DNA from: Hymenobacter metallilatus
GTDB lineage: Bacteria > Bacteroidota > Bacteroidia > Cytophagales > Hymenobacteraceae
Direction of reading: 5' to 3'
Length of the DNA stretch: 64,000 nt
Assembly: GCF_003944705.1 (NCBI RefSeq)
Contig: NZ_RWIS01000012.1
Location: 1 to 64,000 of the forward strand
Shown: piece by piece, positions 1-8,227 of the stretch
Layout: the number at the start of each line of letters is the position of its first letter
Position numbering within the stretch: position 1 is the first letter of the stretch
Program-made: the position numbers and the translations under genes
Notes under the pieces: generated by a model
The model's database searches: none
Told to the model about the DNA's origin: nothing
Seen by the model: only the letters and a program-made list of their open reading frames with translations

Positions 1-89
1 CACAAATACTTGGCGTGGCCGTGGCTATGCCCATTTTTGCGCAAGGCTGTGCTCCCACATTTAGCACAGGTAAGGGTAGTCTGTAGCAT
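1..89 (-). CDS. IS1-like transposase, N-terminal fragment (cut by window edge)
   Basis: Reading leftwards from ATG at 89-87 gives 29 codons that run off the window. The peptide has a CxxC zinc-knuckle (CAKCGS) followed by a basic KNG and a GHAKYL stretch. This is the start of InsA-like zinc-ribbon transposases of the IS1 family, which recognise the element ends. A GTG codon lies directly before the ATG as an alternative start. The frame is too short for any length comparison, so the family call rests on this motif pattern alone. Confidence 0.6.
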   Translation of the reverse strand, partial: MLQTTLTCAKCGSTALRKNGHSHGHAKYL

Positions 90-124
90 CACACAAGATA
101 GCAAAACCACGATTTAGACCACCG
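1..124 (-). mobile_element. left-edge end of an IS1-family element
   Basis: The transposase fragment is preceded by about 35 bases reading GGTGGTCTAAATCGTGG on the minus strand. This fits a terminal inverted repeat just outside the start of an IS1-type insA. The element appears to stop at about 124, only about 16 bases past the ruvC stop codon. The other end and the target duplication are outside the window, so the exact boundary is inferred. Confidence 0.5.
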
Positions 125-139
125 CCCCTTAAAAAAGCC

Positions 140-778
140 CTACGCCGCCGGCTTCTTCCTTACCGCCGGAGCCTTTTTGCCGGCTACGGGGGCGGCGAGC
201 TTGCCGGGGTTATCGGCCAGGAACTTGCCCCAGCTTTTGCCGCCGGCCTTCACGTTGTTGCCCTTCTGGTAGTGGTGGCACATGGCCACGGCCAAGGCAT
301 CGGTGGCATCGAGGAACTTGGGAGCTTCTTCGATGGGCGGGAGCTTCAGCGTCTGGCGCAGCATGTGGGCCACCTGTTCCTTGCTGGCGTTGCCGGAGCC
401 GGTTACGCTCTGCTTTACCTTGGTGGGGGCGTACTCCACGTACGGAATCTGGCGGGCCAGGCAGGCGGCAATGGCTACACCCTGGGCCCGGCCCAGCTTG
501 AGCATACTCTGCACGTTCACCCCAAAAAACGGGGCTTCAATGGCCAACTCATCGGGCAGGTGCTCATCAATCAGCTCCGTCATGCGCTCAAAAATGCGCT
601 TGAGCTTGAGGGCGTGGTTGGTACCCAGCTTGCGCATATCAATCACATCATATTCCAACAGGCGCGCGTGCTGGCCCTGCACCTCAATTACGGCGTACCC
701 CATCAGGTTGGTGCCGGGGTCCACGCCCATAATTACTTTGGGCAGTAGCTCAGAGGAAGAGGCGAGGGGCAGAATCAT
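140..778 (-). CDS. ruvC: crossover junction endodeoxyribonuclease RuvC
   Basis: RuvC resolves Holliday junctions by symmetric nicking, together with RuvAB. The 212-residue product carries the RNase-H-like acidic active site: D20 in GVDPGTN, E81 in AIEAPFFG, and D157/D160 in DATDALAVAMCHH, matching the known catalytic set. The last 40 residues are a Lys/Ala/Pro-rich tail (KKAPAVRKKPAA) that extends past the usual RuvC core and may add DNA affinity. The start gives 16 residues before the first beta strand, slightly longer than in E. coli. The gene stands alone, with an IS end just beyond its stop. Confidence 0.95.
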   Translation of the reverse strand: MILPLASSSELLPKVIMGVDPGTNLMGYAVIEVQGQHARLLEYDVIDMRKLGTNHALKLKRIFERMTELIDEHLPDELAIEAPFFGVNVQSMLKLGRAQGVAIAACLARQIPYVEYAPTKVKQSVTGSGNASKEQVAHMLRQTLKLPPIEEAPKFLDATDALAVAMCHHYQKGNNVKAGGKSWGKFLADNPGKLAAPVAGKKAPAVRKKPAA

Positions 779-887
779 ATTGGTAGCTGTTAGCTAATGG
801 CTATTGGCTGATAGCTATGAAAAAGAAGAGTACTTTCTGTATTCGCAGAAAGTCAGCAACGAATAGCTACCAGCCATAAAGGCTAAC
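779..887. repeat. imperfect intergenic inverted repeat with TAGCT-rich arms
   Basis: The spacer between the divergent ruvC and the next gene has arms built of TAGCTA/GGCTA words on both sides. The inner hairpin is ACTTTCTG (832-839) pairing with CAGAAAGT (846-853). It has the same plan as the other low-complexity hairpins in this window but no shared sequence with them. Confidence 0.5.
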
Positions 888-916
888 TTGCCGAAGTTAC
901 GCAACCATCCGCCACT

Positions 917-1969
917 TTGCCTCAGTTGAAGCCTCAAAGCTACGCCCAAACCGCCGAACCATCGGCCCCGGCCCGGTACAAAGGCTGGATTGTGGCGGGT
1001 AAGCTAGCTATTACACTGCTCACGCTGGGGCTGCTGTGGCACTCCGTGGTGGCCGATGCCGCCACGGCAGCGGCCTGGCGCGGCCTGCTCACCCGCACGC
1101 TGAGCGGGCAGGGGCGGGGGCCGGTGCTGGCCGCCTTACTGCTGATGCCGCTCAACTGGGGGCTGGAAGCCTGGAAATGGTGGCGGCTGGCCCGGCACCT
1201 GGAGCCGGTGTCGTTTCGGCGGAGCTTCCGGGCGGTGCTGGTAGGCCTCACGCTGGGGTTCGTAACTCCCAACCGCGTAGGCGACTATGCCGGCCGCATC
1301 ATGGAACTGAAAAGTCGGCGGCTGGATGCGCTGGGGGCCGTGTTTCTGGGGCGCTACTGCCAGCTGGTGGCCACGGTGGCGGCCGGTACGGTGGGGCTGC
1401 TGTATTTTCTGCTGCGGTTTTATCTGCCGGGCTACCCGGCGGCGCAGCTGGGCGTGGTGGCCCTTACTGTGGTGCTGAATGCCGCCGTGCTGCTGCCGCT
1501 GTATCACTCGGAGCTGCTGGTGGCGGCCGTTCAGGCCGTGAAGCCGTTGCGCCGGTTCAGCCGCTTCCTCACCATCATGCCCACCTACCCGGCCCGGATT
1601 CTGACCGACGCGCTGCTGATTTCGGGGCTGCGGTACGCGGTTTTCTGCGCGCAGTTTGGGTTGCTGCTGCTGGCCTACGGGGTGCAGGCCTCGGCCGGGC
1701 CGGCTACGGCGGCCATTGCGGGTACGTTTCTGCTGAAGTCCCTGGTACCCTCGCTTAATGCCCTGGCCGATGTGGGCGTGCGGGAGCTGTCGGCCACCCA
1801 TTTATTTGGACTGCTGGGTGAGCCGGTGCTGCCGGTGCTTAGTGCCAGTTTGAGTTTATGGGTGCTGAATATTGCGGTGCCCAGTGCCATTGGGTTGGTG
1901 TTTGTACTGCGGCTCAAGGTGTTGCGCAAACGCAAGCAGAGCCGGCCGGAAGCAGCCGAGGCCGTATGA
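917..1969 (+). CDS. lysylphosphatidylglycerol synthase TM-region/flippase-like membrane protein
   Basis: The 350-residue polytopic protein has about eight hydrophobic segments, starting near residues 24-42 and 68-86, and a basic C-tail. It fits the UPF0104/LPG-synthase transmembrane family, often found beside glycosyltransferases and thought to move lipid or lipid-linked sugar. The start is uncertain: TTG at 917 lies in a CCACTTTG box that could itself be a promoter element, and a second in-frame TTG follows at 926. The stop overlaps the ATG of the next glycosyltransferase by four bases (ATGA), so the two are translationally coupled. The substrate cannot be read from sequence. Confidence 0.75.
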   Translation: MPQLKPQSYAQTAEPSAPARYKGWIVAGKLAITLLTLGLLWHSVVADAATAAAWRGLLTRTLSGQGRGPVLAALLLMPLNWGLEAWKWWRLARHLEPVSFRRSFRAVLVGLTLGFVTPNRVGDYAGRIMELKSRRLDALGAVFLGRYCQLVATVAAGTVGLLYFLLRFYLPGYPAAQLGVVALTVVLNAAVLLPLYHSELLVAAVQAVKPLRRFSRFLTIMPTYPARILTDALLISGLRYAVFCAQFGLLLLAYGVQASAGPATAAIAGTFLLKSLVPSLNALADVGVRELSATHLFGLLGEPVLPVLSASLSLWVLNIAVPSAIGLVFVLRLKVLRKRKQSRPEAAEAV

Positions 1970-3156
1970 GCGGAATGGGCTGGATAGCGTCGGTGGGGCT
2001 GCTGGGGGTGGCGGGGGCCTACCTGGGGAGGATGCTGCAGTTCCGGCGGGCCTGGCAGCAACAGGTAGCGGCCGGCAACCAGCCGTCTGCTCACGTTGCG
2101 CTACCTCAGCCGGCATCTGCAACCCATGCGGAAGCCCCGGCTATTACCATCATCATTGCCGCCCGCAATGAAGCCGCCAACCTGCCCCTGCTGCTCCACG
2201 ACCTGGCGGCTCAGCTGCCGGTTTCGGGTGGTTTCGAGGTGCTACTCGTGGATGACCACTCCACCGACAGCACGGCGCAGGTGGTAACGCGGGCAGCCGC
2301 CACCAGCCCTTTCCCGCTGCGGCTACTGCCATTGGCGGAAGTTTCTGGTAGCCCAACCGGCAAAAAGGCGGCTGTGCAGGCGGCCGTACAGGCTGCCCGA
2401 GCGCCCTGGCTGCTGCTCACCGATGCCGACTGCCGTTTGCCCGCCGGCTGGGTGCAGGCTTACGCCCACTGCATTGCCCGGCACCCGGCGGCCCGCTTCA
2501 TCAGCGGCCCCGTGCTGCTGACCGGGCACGGGTGGCTGGCTACACTGCAGGGGCTGGAGCTGGCTGGTTTGGTAGGGGTGGGGGCGGCTTCCATCGGCCG
2601 GGGAGCACCCACCATGTGCAACGGTGCCAACCTGGCCTACCGTCGTGCCGATTTCTTTGCCGTGCAGGGCTTCCAGGGAAACGAGGCCGTAGCCAGCGGC
2701 GACGATGAGTTTCTGCTGCACAAGCTTCATGCGGCCTTTCCCGGCAGCATCCGGTTTCTGGGCGCGGAGCAGGCTATCGTCCGGACCGAAGCCCAACCCA
2801 CACTCGGCCGGCTGCTGCGGCAGCGGGTGCGGTGGGCCAGCAAGTGGCGGCACTACCAGACCTCCGCCCCGCAACGGCTGGCGGTGCTGGTGCTGCTGGC
2901 CAACCTCACGTTTCCAGTGGGGGCAGTGCTCTGGCTGACTGCTGGCGTACCGGCTGGGGTGGCAGTAGGGGTGTGGGCGGGTAAGCTGCTCGGCGACGCC
3001 CTGCTGCTACGGCCAGTGCTCCGGTTTCTGGGCCGAAGCCGCTGGCTGTGGTGGGTGCCGGTGCTGCAGCTGGCCTATGCTCCGTACGCCCTGCTTACCG
3101 GGTTGGCCGGCCTGCGCGGCAGGTATGAGTGGAAGGGCCGGCAGGTGAAGTCATAA
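1966..3156 (+). CDS. family 2 glycosyltransferase, membrane-anchored
   Basis: The ATG at 1966 overlapping the upstream TGA is preferred over a long 5' extension of the frame. The 396-residue product has an N-terminal membrane anchor, then the GT-A fold signatures IIIAARNEAANL, VDDHSTDST, the DxD-type DADC, the acceptor-site GDDEF, and QRVRW, which marks processive or membrane GT2 enzymes. The C-terminal third is hydrophobic (about three helices) and ends in YEWKGRQVKS. The GT2 at 13117 ends in the same EWKGRQ motif. The likely role is lipid or polysaccharide glycosylation coupled to the flippase-like neighbour. Confidence 0.88.
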   Translation: MSGMGWIASVGLLGVAGAYLGRMLQFRRAWQQQVAAGNQPSAHVALPQPASATHAEAPAITIIIAARNEAANLPLLLHDLAAQLPVSGGFEVLLVDDHSTDSTAQVVTRAAATSPFPLRLLPLAEVSGSPTGKKAAVQAAVQAARAPWLLLTDADCRLPAGWVQAYAHCIARHPAARFISGPVLLTGHGWLATLQGLELAGLVGVGAASIGRGAPTMCNGANLAYRRADFFAVQGFQGNEAVASGDDEFLLHKLHAAFPGSIRFLGAEQAIVRTEAQPTLGRLLRQRVRWASKWRHYQTSAPQRLAVLVLLANLTFPVGAVLWLTAGVPAGVAVGVWAGKLLGDALLLRPVLRFLGRSRWLWWVPVLQLAYAPYALLTGLAGLRGRYEWKGRQVKS

Positions 3157-3278
3157 TGCGCTTCTGGAGCAGAAGTCGCGGGCCCGAAACAGGCTGAAAT
3201 CACCCCCGATTTCACTTGCTATTGTGAGCTTCCGGGCCGTATTTCAATAGGTAATTCACTTTCTATCCTGAAAGACCT
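3157..3278 (+). promoter_or_regulatory. structured leader before the cytochrome c gene
   Basis: The 122-base spacer folds on paper into nested stems. TGAAATC (3195-3201) pairs with GATTTCA (3208-3214), inside a wider near-match GGCCCG (3181) with CGGGCC (3233). A short GCTTCT/AGAAG stem lies before them. No T-run follows, so this is not a standard terminator. It may be a leader structure or simply decay of an intergenic repeat. Confidence 0.3.
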
Positions 3279-3815
3279 ATGCATAAGAAGCTGCTGGAAA
3301 TTCTGATGCCGGCCGGACTGGCTGTGGTAGCCCTGGCCATTTGTTTTTGTCTGGTTATCCTGGGGGATACCCTGAGCAACCCAACCCCGGCCGAAGCCCC
3401 ACCGGTTGCGGCCGTCGACTCGCTCCAGACCGAGTTTACCGATATGCCCGTTAAACAGGCAGCCTCGTTGCCTCCTGGCGCCGATGCTGCCGCCGTTGCC
3501 GCCGGCGACGCGCTGTTTAAAGGCAATTGTGCCCAATGCCACGCTATAAACGAGGTGGTGGTGGGTCCGGCACTGGCCGGCATCACCAAGCGCCGCCCCA
3601 TGGCCTGGCTTATTCCGTGGGTGAAAAACTCCAGCAAGCTGGTAGCCAGCGGCGACGAGTACGCCGTGAAGATTTTCAATCAGTACCAGCAGCAGCAAAT
3701 GCCCAGCTTCCAGCTGTCAGACAAGGAAATTCAGCAGATTATCTTTTACGTCAGCTCGATGGAAGGAGTAGCGCCTGCCAGCACCGATGCAGTTGCGTAC
3801 AACTTGGTGCCGTAA
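3279..3815 (+). CDS. membrane-anchored class I cytochrome c
   Basis: The 178-residue protein has one N-terminal transmembrane segment (about residues 8-29), a Pro/Ala-rich linker, and a cytochrome c domain. The haem-binding CAQCH is at residues 84-88, with a probable axial Met at 141 in QQMPSF. The hydrophobic start is long and lacks a clear cleavage site, so it probably anchors the haem domain on the periplasmic face. It would act as an electron shuttle, but no oxidase or dehydrogenase gene is next to it and the partner is unknown. Confidence 0.85.
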   Translation: MHKKLLEILMPAGLAVVALAICFCLVILGDTLSNPTPAEAPPVAAVDSLQTEFTDMPVKQAASLPPGADAAAVAAGDALFKGNCAQCHAINEVVVGPALAGITKRRPMAWLIPWVKNSSKLVASGDEYAVKIFNQYQQQQMPSFQLSDKEIQQIIFYVSSMEGVAPASTDAVAYNLVP

Positions 3816-3850
3816 GCAGCTCTGGCCTCTGAACAACCCGCCCGGAGTAC

Positions 3851-3858
3851 TACCTTTG
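3851..3858 (+). promoter_or_regulatory. TAnnTTTG -7 box
   Basis: TACCTTTG matches the Bacteroidetes -7 consensus TAnnTTTG exactly. It lies just after the cytochrome gene and overlaps the candidate TTG start of the next frame. No convincing -33 TTTG is seen at the usual distance. Confidence 0.4.
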
Positions 3859-4134
3859 CCCAAAACCCTGCCCTCCGTGACCGACGCCGAATTTGATATT
3901 CTCGACGAGCTCTACTTCGTCACCTCCTTTCCCGACCTGAGCCAGAAAACCGGCTTTGCCCCCGCTCAGCTGGAGCGCCACCTGCGCCTGTTGCTGGAGC
4001 AGGGGCTGGTGCGCAGCTTCTGGCCCGACCCCGATACGGAGCTGGCCTACGAGGAAAGCTCGTTTGGCGCCATTGTGCGCGACTCTTACTTCCTGGCTTC
4101 CAAGGAAGGGCTGCTGCAACATAACTCCCGGTAG
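3856..4134 (+). CDS. small winged-helix-like protein upstream of OppC permease
   Basis: The 92-residue acidic protein has a predicted helix-turn-helix-like section (DLSQKTGFAPAQLERHLRLLLEQGLVRSF) and ends in FLASKEGLLQHNSR. From memory, similar small proteins ending in LASKxGLLxHN accompany OppC-type permease genes in other Bacteroidetes, and their N-termini match from LPKTLPSVTDAEF. That favours the TTG at 3856; the alternative is GTG at 3877 if the TACCTTTG box at 3851 is the real promoter. The gene ends five bases before the permease start, so they are probably co-transcribed. The function is unknown. Confidence 0.6.
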   Translation: MPKTLPSVTDAEFDILDELYFVTSFPDLSQKTGFAPAQLERHLRLLLEQGLVRSFWPDPDTELAYEESSFGAIVRDSYFLASKEGLLQHNSR

Positions 4135-4139
4135 GAAGC

Positions 4140-5312
4140 GTGGCTACTGCTGTTGCACCGGTGGCATCCTCGCAGGCCCGCCCGCCCGGCTATTATGTGC
4201 GGCAGCGGCTGTTGCGCAATACCCCGGCTATGCTGGGGCTGGGCTTTATTGTGCTGTGTACGCTGGTGGCGCTGCTGGGCTACTGGATACTGCCCGATAA
4301 TTCCCCCAGCGCCAACAACGGCCTGGTGCAGCTCCAGAAGGAAGCGCCTGGCTTCAGCGCCACCATCCTGCGCCTGCCCCTCCTTGATTCAGGACGGGTT
4401 GCCGGTAATCCGCTGCGCACCTGGTGGGCGGGTAAAGCGCCCCGGTATCAGGAAATACCCATTGCCAGCTACCAGGTGCAAGGCGATTCGCTCTACACCC
4501 AGCCCTACCAGAACCACTCGGCCCTGGCCGACCACCCCCAAACGTACCCGCTAACGGCCGTAGCGGGCCGTACCGGCACGGCGGCCGAGTTGGCCGCAAC
4601 CGTACCCCAGGACAACATTGTGCACCGTACCTACTGGCTGGGCACCGACAAAGCCGGCCGCGACGAGCTGAGCCGGCTGCTGCTGGGCACCCGCGTGAGC
4701 CTGGGCATTGGGCTGGTGGCGGTGCTCATTTCGGTGCTGCTGGGTATGCTCATTGGGGCGGTGGCTGGCTACGTGGGCGGCTGGGTAGATAGCCTGCTGC
4801 TGGGCCTGATGACGGTGGTGTGGAGCATTCCCGGCATTATGCTGGTTATTGCCATTTCTCTGGCCCTGGATAGCAAAGGCGTCTGGACGTCGTTTGTGGC
4901 CGTGGGCCTCACCATGTGGGTAGATGTGGCCCGCGTGGTGCGCGGCCAGATGCTGAGTCTGCGCGAGAAAACCTTTGTGGAAGCTGGCCGGGTGCTGGGG
5001 CTGTCCCAGAGCCGCCTGATCTGGCGGCACCTGCTGCCCAATATGACCGGTCCGCTGATTGTGCTGGCAACCAGTAATTTTGCGGCGGCTATTCTTTTGG
5101 AAGCCGGTCTGAGTTTCCTGGGGCTGGGTGTACAGCCGCCTGCCCCTTCCTGGGGGCTCATGGTAAACGAAGGCTTTCAGCTGCTGGGCACCGAAGCCGG
5201 CCTTTGGCTTACCTTGCTGCCAGGGCTGGCCATCAGCTTGCTGGTGCTAAGCTTTAACCTGCTCGGCAATGGCCTCCGCGACGCCTACGACCCTAAAACC
5301 CCACTTGTATAG
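4140..5312 (+). CDS. ABC transporter permease, DppC/OppC type
   Basis: The product is 390 residues from a GTG start. Residues 33-51 form the first membrane helix. A periplasmic stretch of more than 100 residues follows, much longer than in ordinary OppC. Then comes the family signature WLGTDKAGRDELSRLLLGTRVS (about 166-187) and five more helices. The EAA loop is EAGRVLGLSQ at 281-290, which docks an ATPase. OppC-type proteins move oligopeptides or nickel with OppB, OppD/F and a binding protein. None of these is adjacent here, so the permease is an orphan whose partners must be encoded elsewhere. Confidence 0.87.
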   Translation: MATAVAPVASSQARPPGYYVRQRLLRNTPAMLGLGFIVLCTLVALLGYWILPDNSPSANNGLVQLQKEAPGFSATILRLPLLDSGRVAGNPLRTWWAGKAPRYQEIPIASYQVQGDSLYTQPYQNHSALADHPQTYPLTAVAGRTGTAAELAATVPQDNIVHRTYWLGTDKAGRDELSRLLLGTRVSLGIGLVAVLISVLLGMLIGAVAGYVGGWVDSLLLGLMTVVWSIPGIMLVIAISLALDSKGVWTSFVAVGLTMWVDVARVVRGQMLSLREKTFVEAGRVLGLSQSRLIWRHLLPNMTGPLIVLATSNFAAAILLEAGLSFLGLGVQPPAPSWGLMVNEGFQLLGTEAGLWLTLLPGLAISLLVLSFNLLGNGLRDAYDPKTPLV

Positions 5313-5315
5313 AGT

Positions 5316-5405
5316 GTTGAGTTATGAATGATGAGTTATGAAATTGCGGCTAGTCGGTTTCTGTCTGCAACTTCATCCTATGTAACTCAGCACTCATAAT
5401 TCAAC
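5316..5405. repeat. inverted repeat, TTGAGTTATGAA/TTCATAACTCAA type
   Basis: Arms of GTTGAGTTATGAATGATGAG and their near-complement (AACTCAGCACTCATAATTCAAC) face each other across about 45 bases. The element begins four bases after the permease stop and ends just before the next start. Confidence 0.7.
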
Positions 5406-5409
5406 ATTC

Positions 5410-6657
5410 ATGACTCCACCCGCTATGCCAAATACTACCCCCGAAAAGCGTTTGTTTCTGAAAGAGCGGGAATTGGGTGCCTTGCTGGAAATTACCCAAG
5501 CCATTAACCACGACCCCACTGAGGCTTCGCTGTATAAAATCTTTCAGTTTACCCTGCTCGGCCAGCTCAACATCCGGCGGCTGGTGCTGTTCGTGAAGGA
5601 GGAGCAGCAGTGGCTATGCGTGGTTTCCTTCGGGGCAGGGCTCACGGATTTTCGCAAAGTGCCGCTGCCCGCGGCCATTCTGGATAACTGTACCGGCCAG
5701 CCCTGCTCACTCCGGAGCTTCCAGGGCCTGGGCAAGGAGTGGGAACCGTTGGAAACCAGCATTCCGGTGGTGCAGAATGGCGAAGTGCTGGCGTACGTGT
5801 TCAGCGGCAACGTACACGATGATTACGTGAGCGAAGAGGCCACCAAGTTTCTGCAAACCCTGAGCAACATTCTCATTGGGGCCATTCAGAACCGTCGCCT
5901 GGCCCGGCAGCGCGTTGCCGATGCGGCTATGCGCAAGGAAATAGAAATTGCCCAGGAAGTGCAGACGATGCTGTTCCCGCGCAAGCTGCCCAATGATGCG
6001 CACGTGGCTGTGCAGGCCAGCTACGTGCCCCATACCGCCGTGGGTGGCGACTACTATGATGTGGTGGACCTGGATGCCAATCGGTTCCTGTTCTGCGTGG
6101 CCGATGTATCGGGCAAGGGCGTGGCGGCTTCGCTGCTGATGTCGAACTTCCAGGCCGGGCTACGCACCCTGCTGCGCCAGCAGGCTGATCTGGCCACGGT
6201 AGCCCAGGAGCTGAATAACCTGATTTTCCGCAATGCCGGCGGCGACAAATTCATTACCGTGTTTTTCGGCCTCTACGACCGGCGCACCCGCGTGCTGGAG
6301 TACGTGAATGCCGGCCACAACGACCCGCTGCTGATTCCGGATGCCGGCCCGGTACAGCTACTCAAGGAAGGCTCCATTATGCTGGGCGTTATGGACGAAC
6401 TGCCCATGCTGAAGGTAGGGCGTATAACCGTACCGCCCCGGGCCCTGCTGCTTTCCTACACCGACGGCCTGACGGAAGTATTTGACGCCAACCATGAGGA
6501 GTTTGGGGAGGAAGGGGTGCTCCGGGTGCTGCACCACAACCGCTACGCCCCCCTGGCTACCGTACACCGGGAACTGCTCCGCGAAATCGAGGCCTTCAAC
6601 ACCAACGGCACCCGCTTCGCCGACGACGTGACTATCCTCAGCTGCCGGTTTAAGTAA
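5410..6657 (+). CDS. GAF domain PP2C-family serine phosphatase (RsbU/SpoIIE type)
   Basis: The 415-residue cytoplasmic protein has an N-terminal GAF-like sensor (about residues 25-165), a short helical linker with EIAQEVQTMLFPRKLP, then a SpoIIE/PP2C domain. Metal-binding acidic motifs are present: GGDYYDVV, DVSGKGVAASLLMS, NAGHND, YTDGLTEV and FADDVTIL. Such enzymes usually dephosphorylate an anti-sigma-factor antagonist in partner-switching stress responses. No STAS or anti-sigma gene is adjacent. A second ATG at 5425 is an equally good start. Confidence 0.9.
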   Translation: MTPPAMPNTTPEKRLFLKERELGALLEITQAINHDPTEASLYKIFQFTLLGQLNIRRLVLFVKEEQQWLCVVSFGAGLTDFRKVPLPAAILDNCTGQPCSLRSFQGLGKEWEPLETSIPVVQNGEVLAYVFSGNVHDDYVSEEATKFLQTLSNILIGAIQNRRLARQRVADAAMRKEIEIAQEVQTMLFPRKLPNDAHVAVQASYVPHTAVGGDYYDVVDLDANRFLFCVADVSGKGVAASLLMSNFQAGLRTLLRQQADLATVAQELNNLIFRNAGGDKFITVFFGLYDRRTRVLEYVNAGHNDPLLIPDAGPVQLLKEGSIMLGVMDELPMLKVGRITVPPRALLLSYTDGLTEVFDANHEEFGEEGVLRVLHHNRYAPLATVHRELLREIEAFNTNGTRFADDVTILSCRFK

Positions 6658-6658
6658 A

Positions 6659-6790
6659 GGTGAAATTGTGAAATGGTGAAATGGTGAGTGTGACGTTCAA
6701 CCCGCGCAGATAGTGCAAGCGGGACGTCACACTCACCACTTCACCACTTCACAATTTCACAATTTCACCACTTCACAACTTCACCACTTC
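6659..6790. repeat. inverted repeat, GTGAAATGGTGAA/TTCACCATTTCAC type
   Basis: The left arm repeats GTGAAAT/GGTGAAATGGTGAG and ends in TGTGACGT. The right arm starts ACGTCACACTCACC and continues with several CACTTCAC/AATTTCAC units. The right arm is longer and runs into the 3' end of the O-antigen ligase gene. There its complement encodes the last residues (EVVKL) and the stop codon. Confidence 0.8.
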
Positions 6791-8227
6791 ACCTCTCGTC
6801 CAACTGCTGACCCGGATAAGGAGGAAGAGGTTGATAAAGAAGAAGGAGCCGATTTTGTCGACTTCCACCAACTCGTTCAGCAGCAGGTGAAATACGATGA
6901 CGACGAAGCTCATCCCGCAGGCCAGCAATACGTAGCGCGGCTGGGTGCCGGGCCGGGTGCGGTGGTACAGCGTTTCGATGGTAATAAGGGCCGCGCAGAG
7001 CAGCGTGATAAACAGCAGAACTCCCGGAAAGCCCTGTTCTGCCAGCACCAGCAGAAAGTAGTTGTGCGTGGTTGATTTCTCCGGGTTTTCGCTCACGTAG
7101 GTGCGGAAGCTGCGCACCGTGTAGCGCTTGTATTCGGGGTAGAATGTGCTGGGCCCGCTGCCCACCAGCGGCTTGTCGGCGGCCATGCGGGCGGCCGCTA
7201 CCCAGCGGTACACCCGCTCCATCCCCGACACGTCCTGCAGCTTGTAGGTAGCCTCCAGATGCTTCTCGAAGTTTTCCCCGTTAAACACGGTTTTCTCAAA
7301 GTTAGGGGCGTACAGCATGTAGTTGTTCTGGCTCAGAAAATACGATGCCCCGGTCAGCACGGCTACCAGCACGGCCAGCAATAGCAGGCGCGTCTGGCGA
7401 AGCCGCACCACGTAGTAAAACAGCCCCGCCACCGGCAACGACAGCACCGAGGCCCGGGTGTAGGACGTAATCAGGCCAAACAGCAGAATGCACGCAGCTA
7501 TCCACCAGGCCGTTTTCTCCTTGCCCCGCGTACTGCGGATGCTGTAGAGAGCGAAGGGAAGGAGCAAGGCCAGCACCGTGGCGTAAATAACATGGTTGCG
7601 GTACCAGGGCTGCACCGCCTCATTCACCGACTCAAAGCTGAAGCCGTGGGCTGCGTGCTTGGCCGCCGTAATAAGCACTGTAAGCGACGCACTGATGGCG
7701 TACAGGCCCGCCAGTCGCCACACATCGGCGGGGCGGCGTACCAGCAGCAGCGTCCCTAGCCCGAACGGTACCAGGTACCAGGTTTTAGCCAGCAGATACT
7801 TGACGGACTTGGTGGTGTCCACGGAAAACGTGGCGGATACCACCGACCACAGCAGCATCAGCAGCAGAATAATTACCAGCGGATGCCGCAACTCCCGTCC
7901 TGCTATATGCCCCTGCCGCAGGAGCAGGGTAGCGAGCAGGCAGCCCGTAAGCACCAGCAGCAGGGGCTCGGAGGGCACGTCCATGCTGAACCCGCCGGGC
8001 AGCGGCAACTCCCGCGAGAAAGCCAGCGTCAGGAACAGCAGGTAATAGAGCAGCCGCCATTCCGTGAGCACCACCAGCAAGCCTACCACCAGTGCTACGG
8101 GTAGCAATGCCAGGGGCGTGTCCAGCAGCAGGGCGGTGGCTCCGCTGAGCAGCAATAACCCCACGAAGCCCAAAAAAGTGCGCTGGGCCGGGTCCTGGGG
8201 CAGCAAGGAAGCTAGCCGCTGGTTCAC
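6773..8227 (-). CDS. O-antigen ligase/Wzy-like polymerase family membrane protein
   Basis: The 484-residue protein has about 11-12 transmembrane helices. A large periplasmic loop between helices in the second half contains RVYRWVAAARMAADKPLVGSGPSTFYPEYK, as in Wzy_C proteins that join or polymerise lipid-linked glycans. Its ATG overlaps the stop of the upstream wzz-like gene by four bases, so both act in polysaccharide assembly. The C-terminal EVVKL and the stop are encoded by the arm of an intergenic inverted repeat, so the native C-terminus was probably different before the repeat arrived. Ligase and polymerase cannot be told apart here. Confidence 0.85.
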   Translation of the reverse strand: MNQRLASLLPQDPAQRTFLGFVGLLLLSGATALLLDTPLALLPVALVVGLLVVLTEWRLLYYLLFLTLAFSRELPLPGGFSMDVPSEPLLLVLTGCLLATLLLRQGHIAGRELRHPLVIILLLMLLWSVVSATFSVDTTKSVKYLLAKTWYLVPFGLGTLLLVRRPADVWRLAGLYAISASLTVLITAAKHAAHGFSFESVNEAVQPWYRNHVIYATVLALLLPFALYSIRSTRGKEKTAWWIAACILLFGLITSYTRASVLSLPVAGLFYYVVRLRQTRLLLLAVLVAVLTGASYFLSQNNYMLYAPNFEKTVFNGENFEKHLEATYKLQDVSGMERVYRWVAAARMAADKPLVGSGPSTFYPEYKRYTVRSFRTYVSENPEKSTTHNYFLLVLAEQGFPGVLLFITLLCAALITIETLYHRTRPGTQPRYVLLACGMSFVVIVFHLLLNELVEVDKIGSFFFINLFLLIRVSSWTRGEVVKL

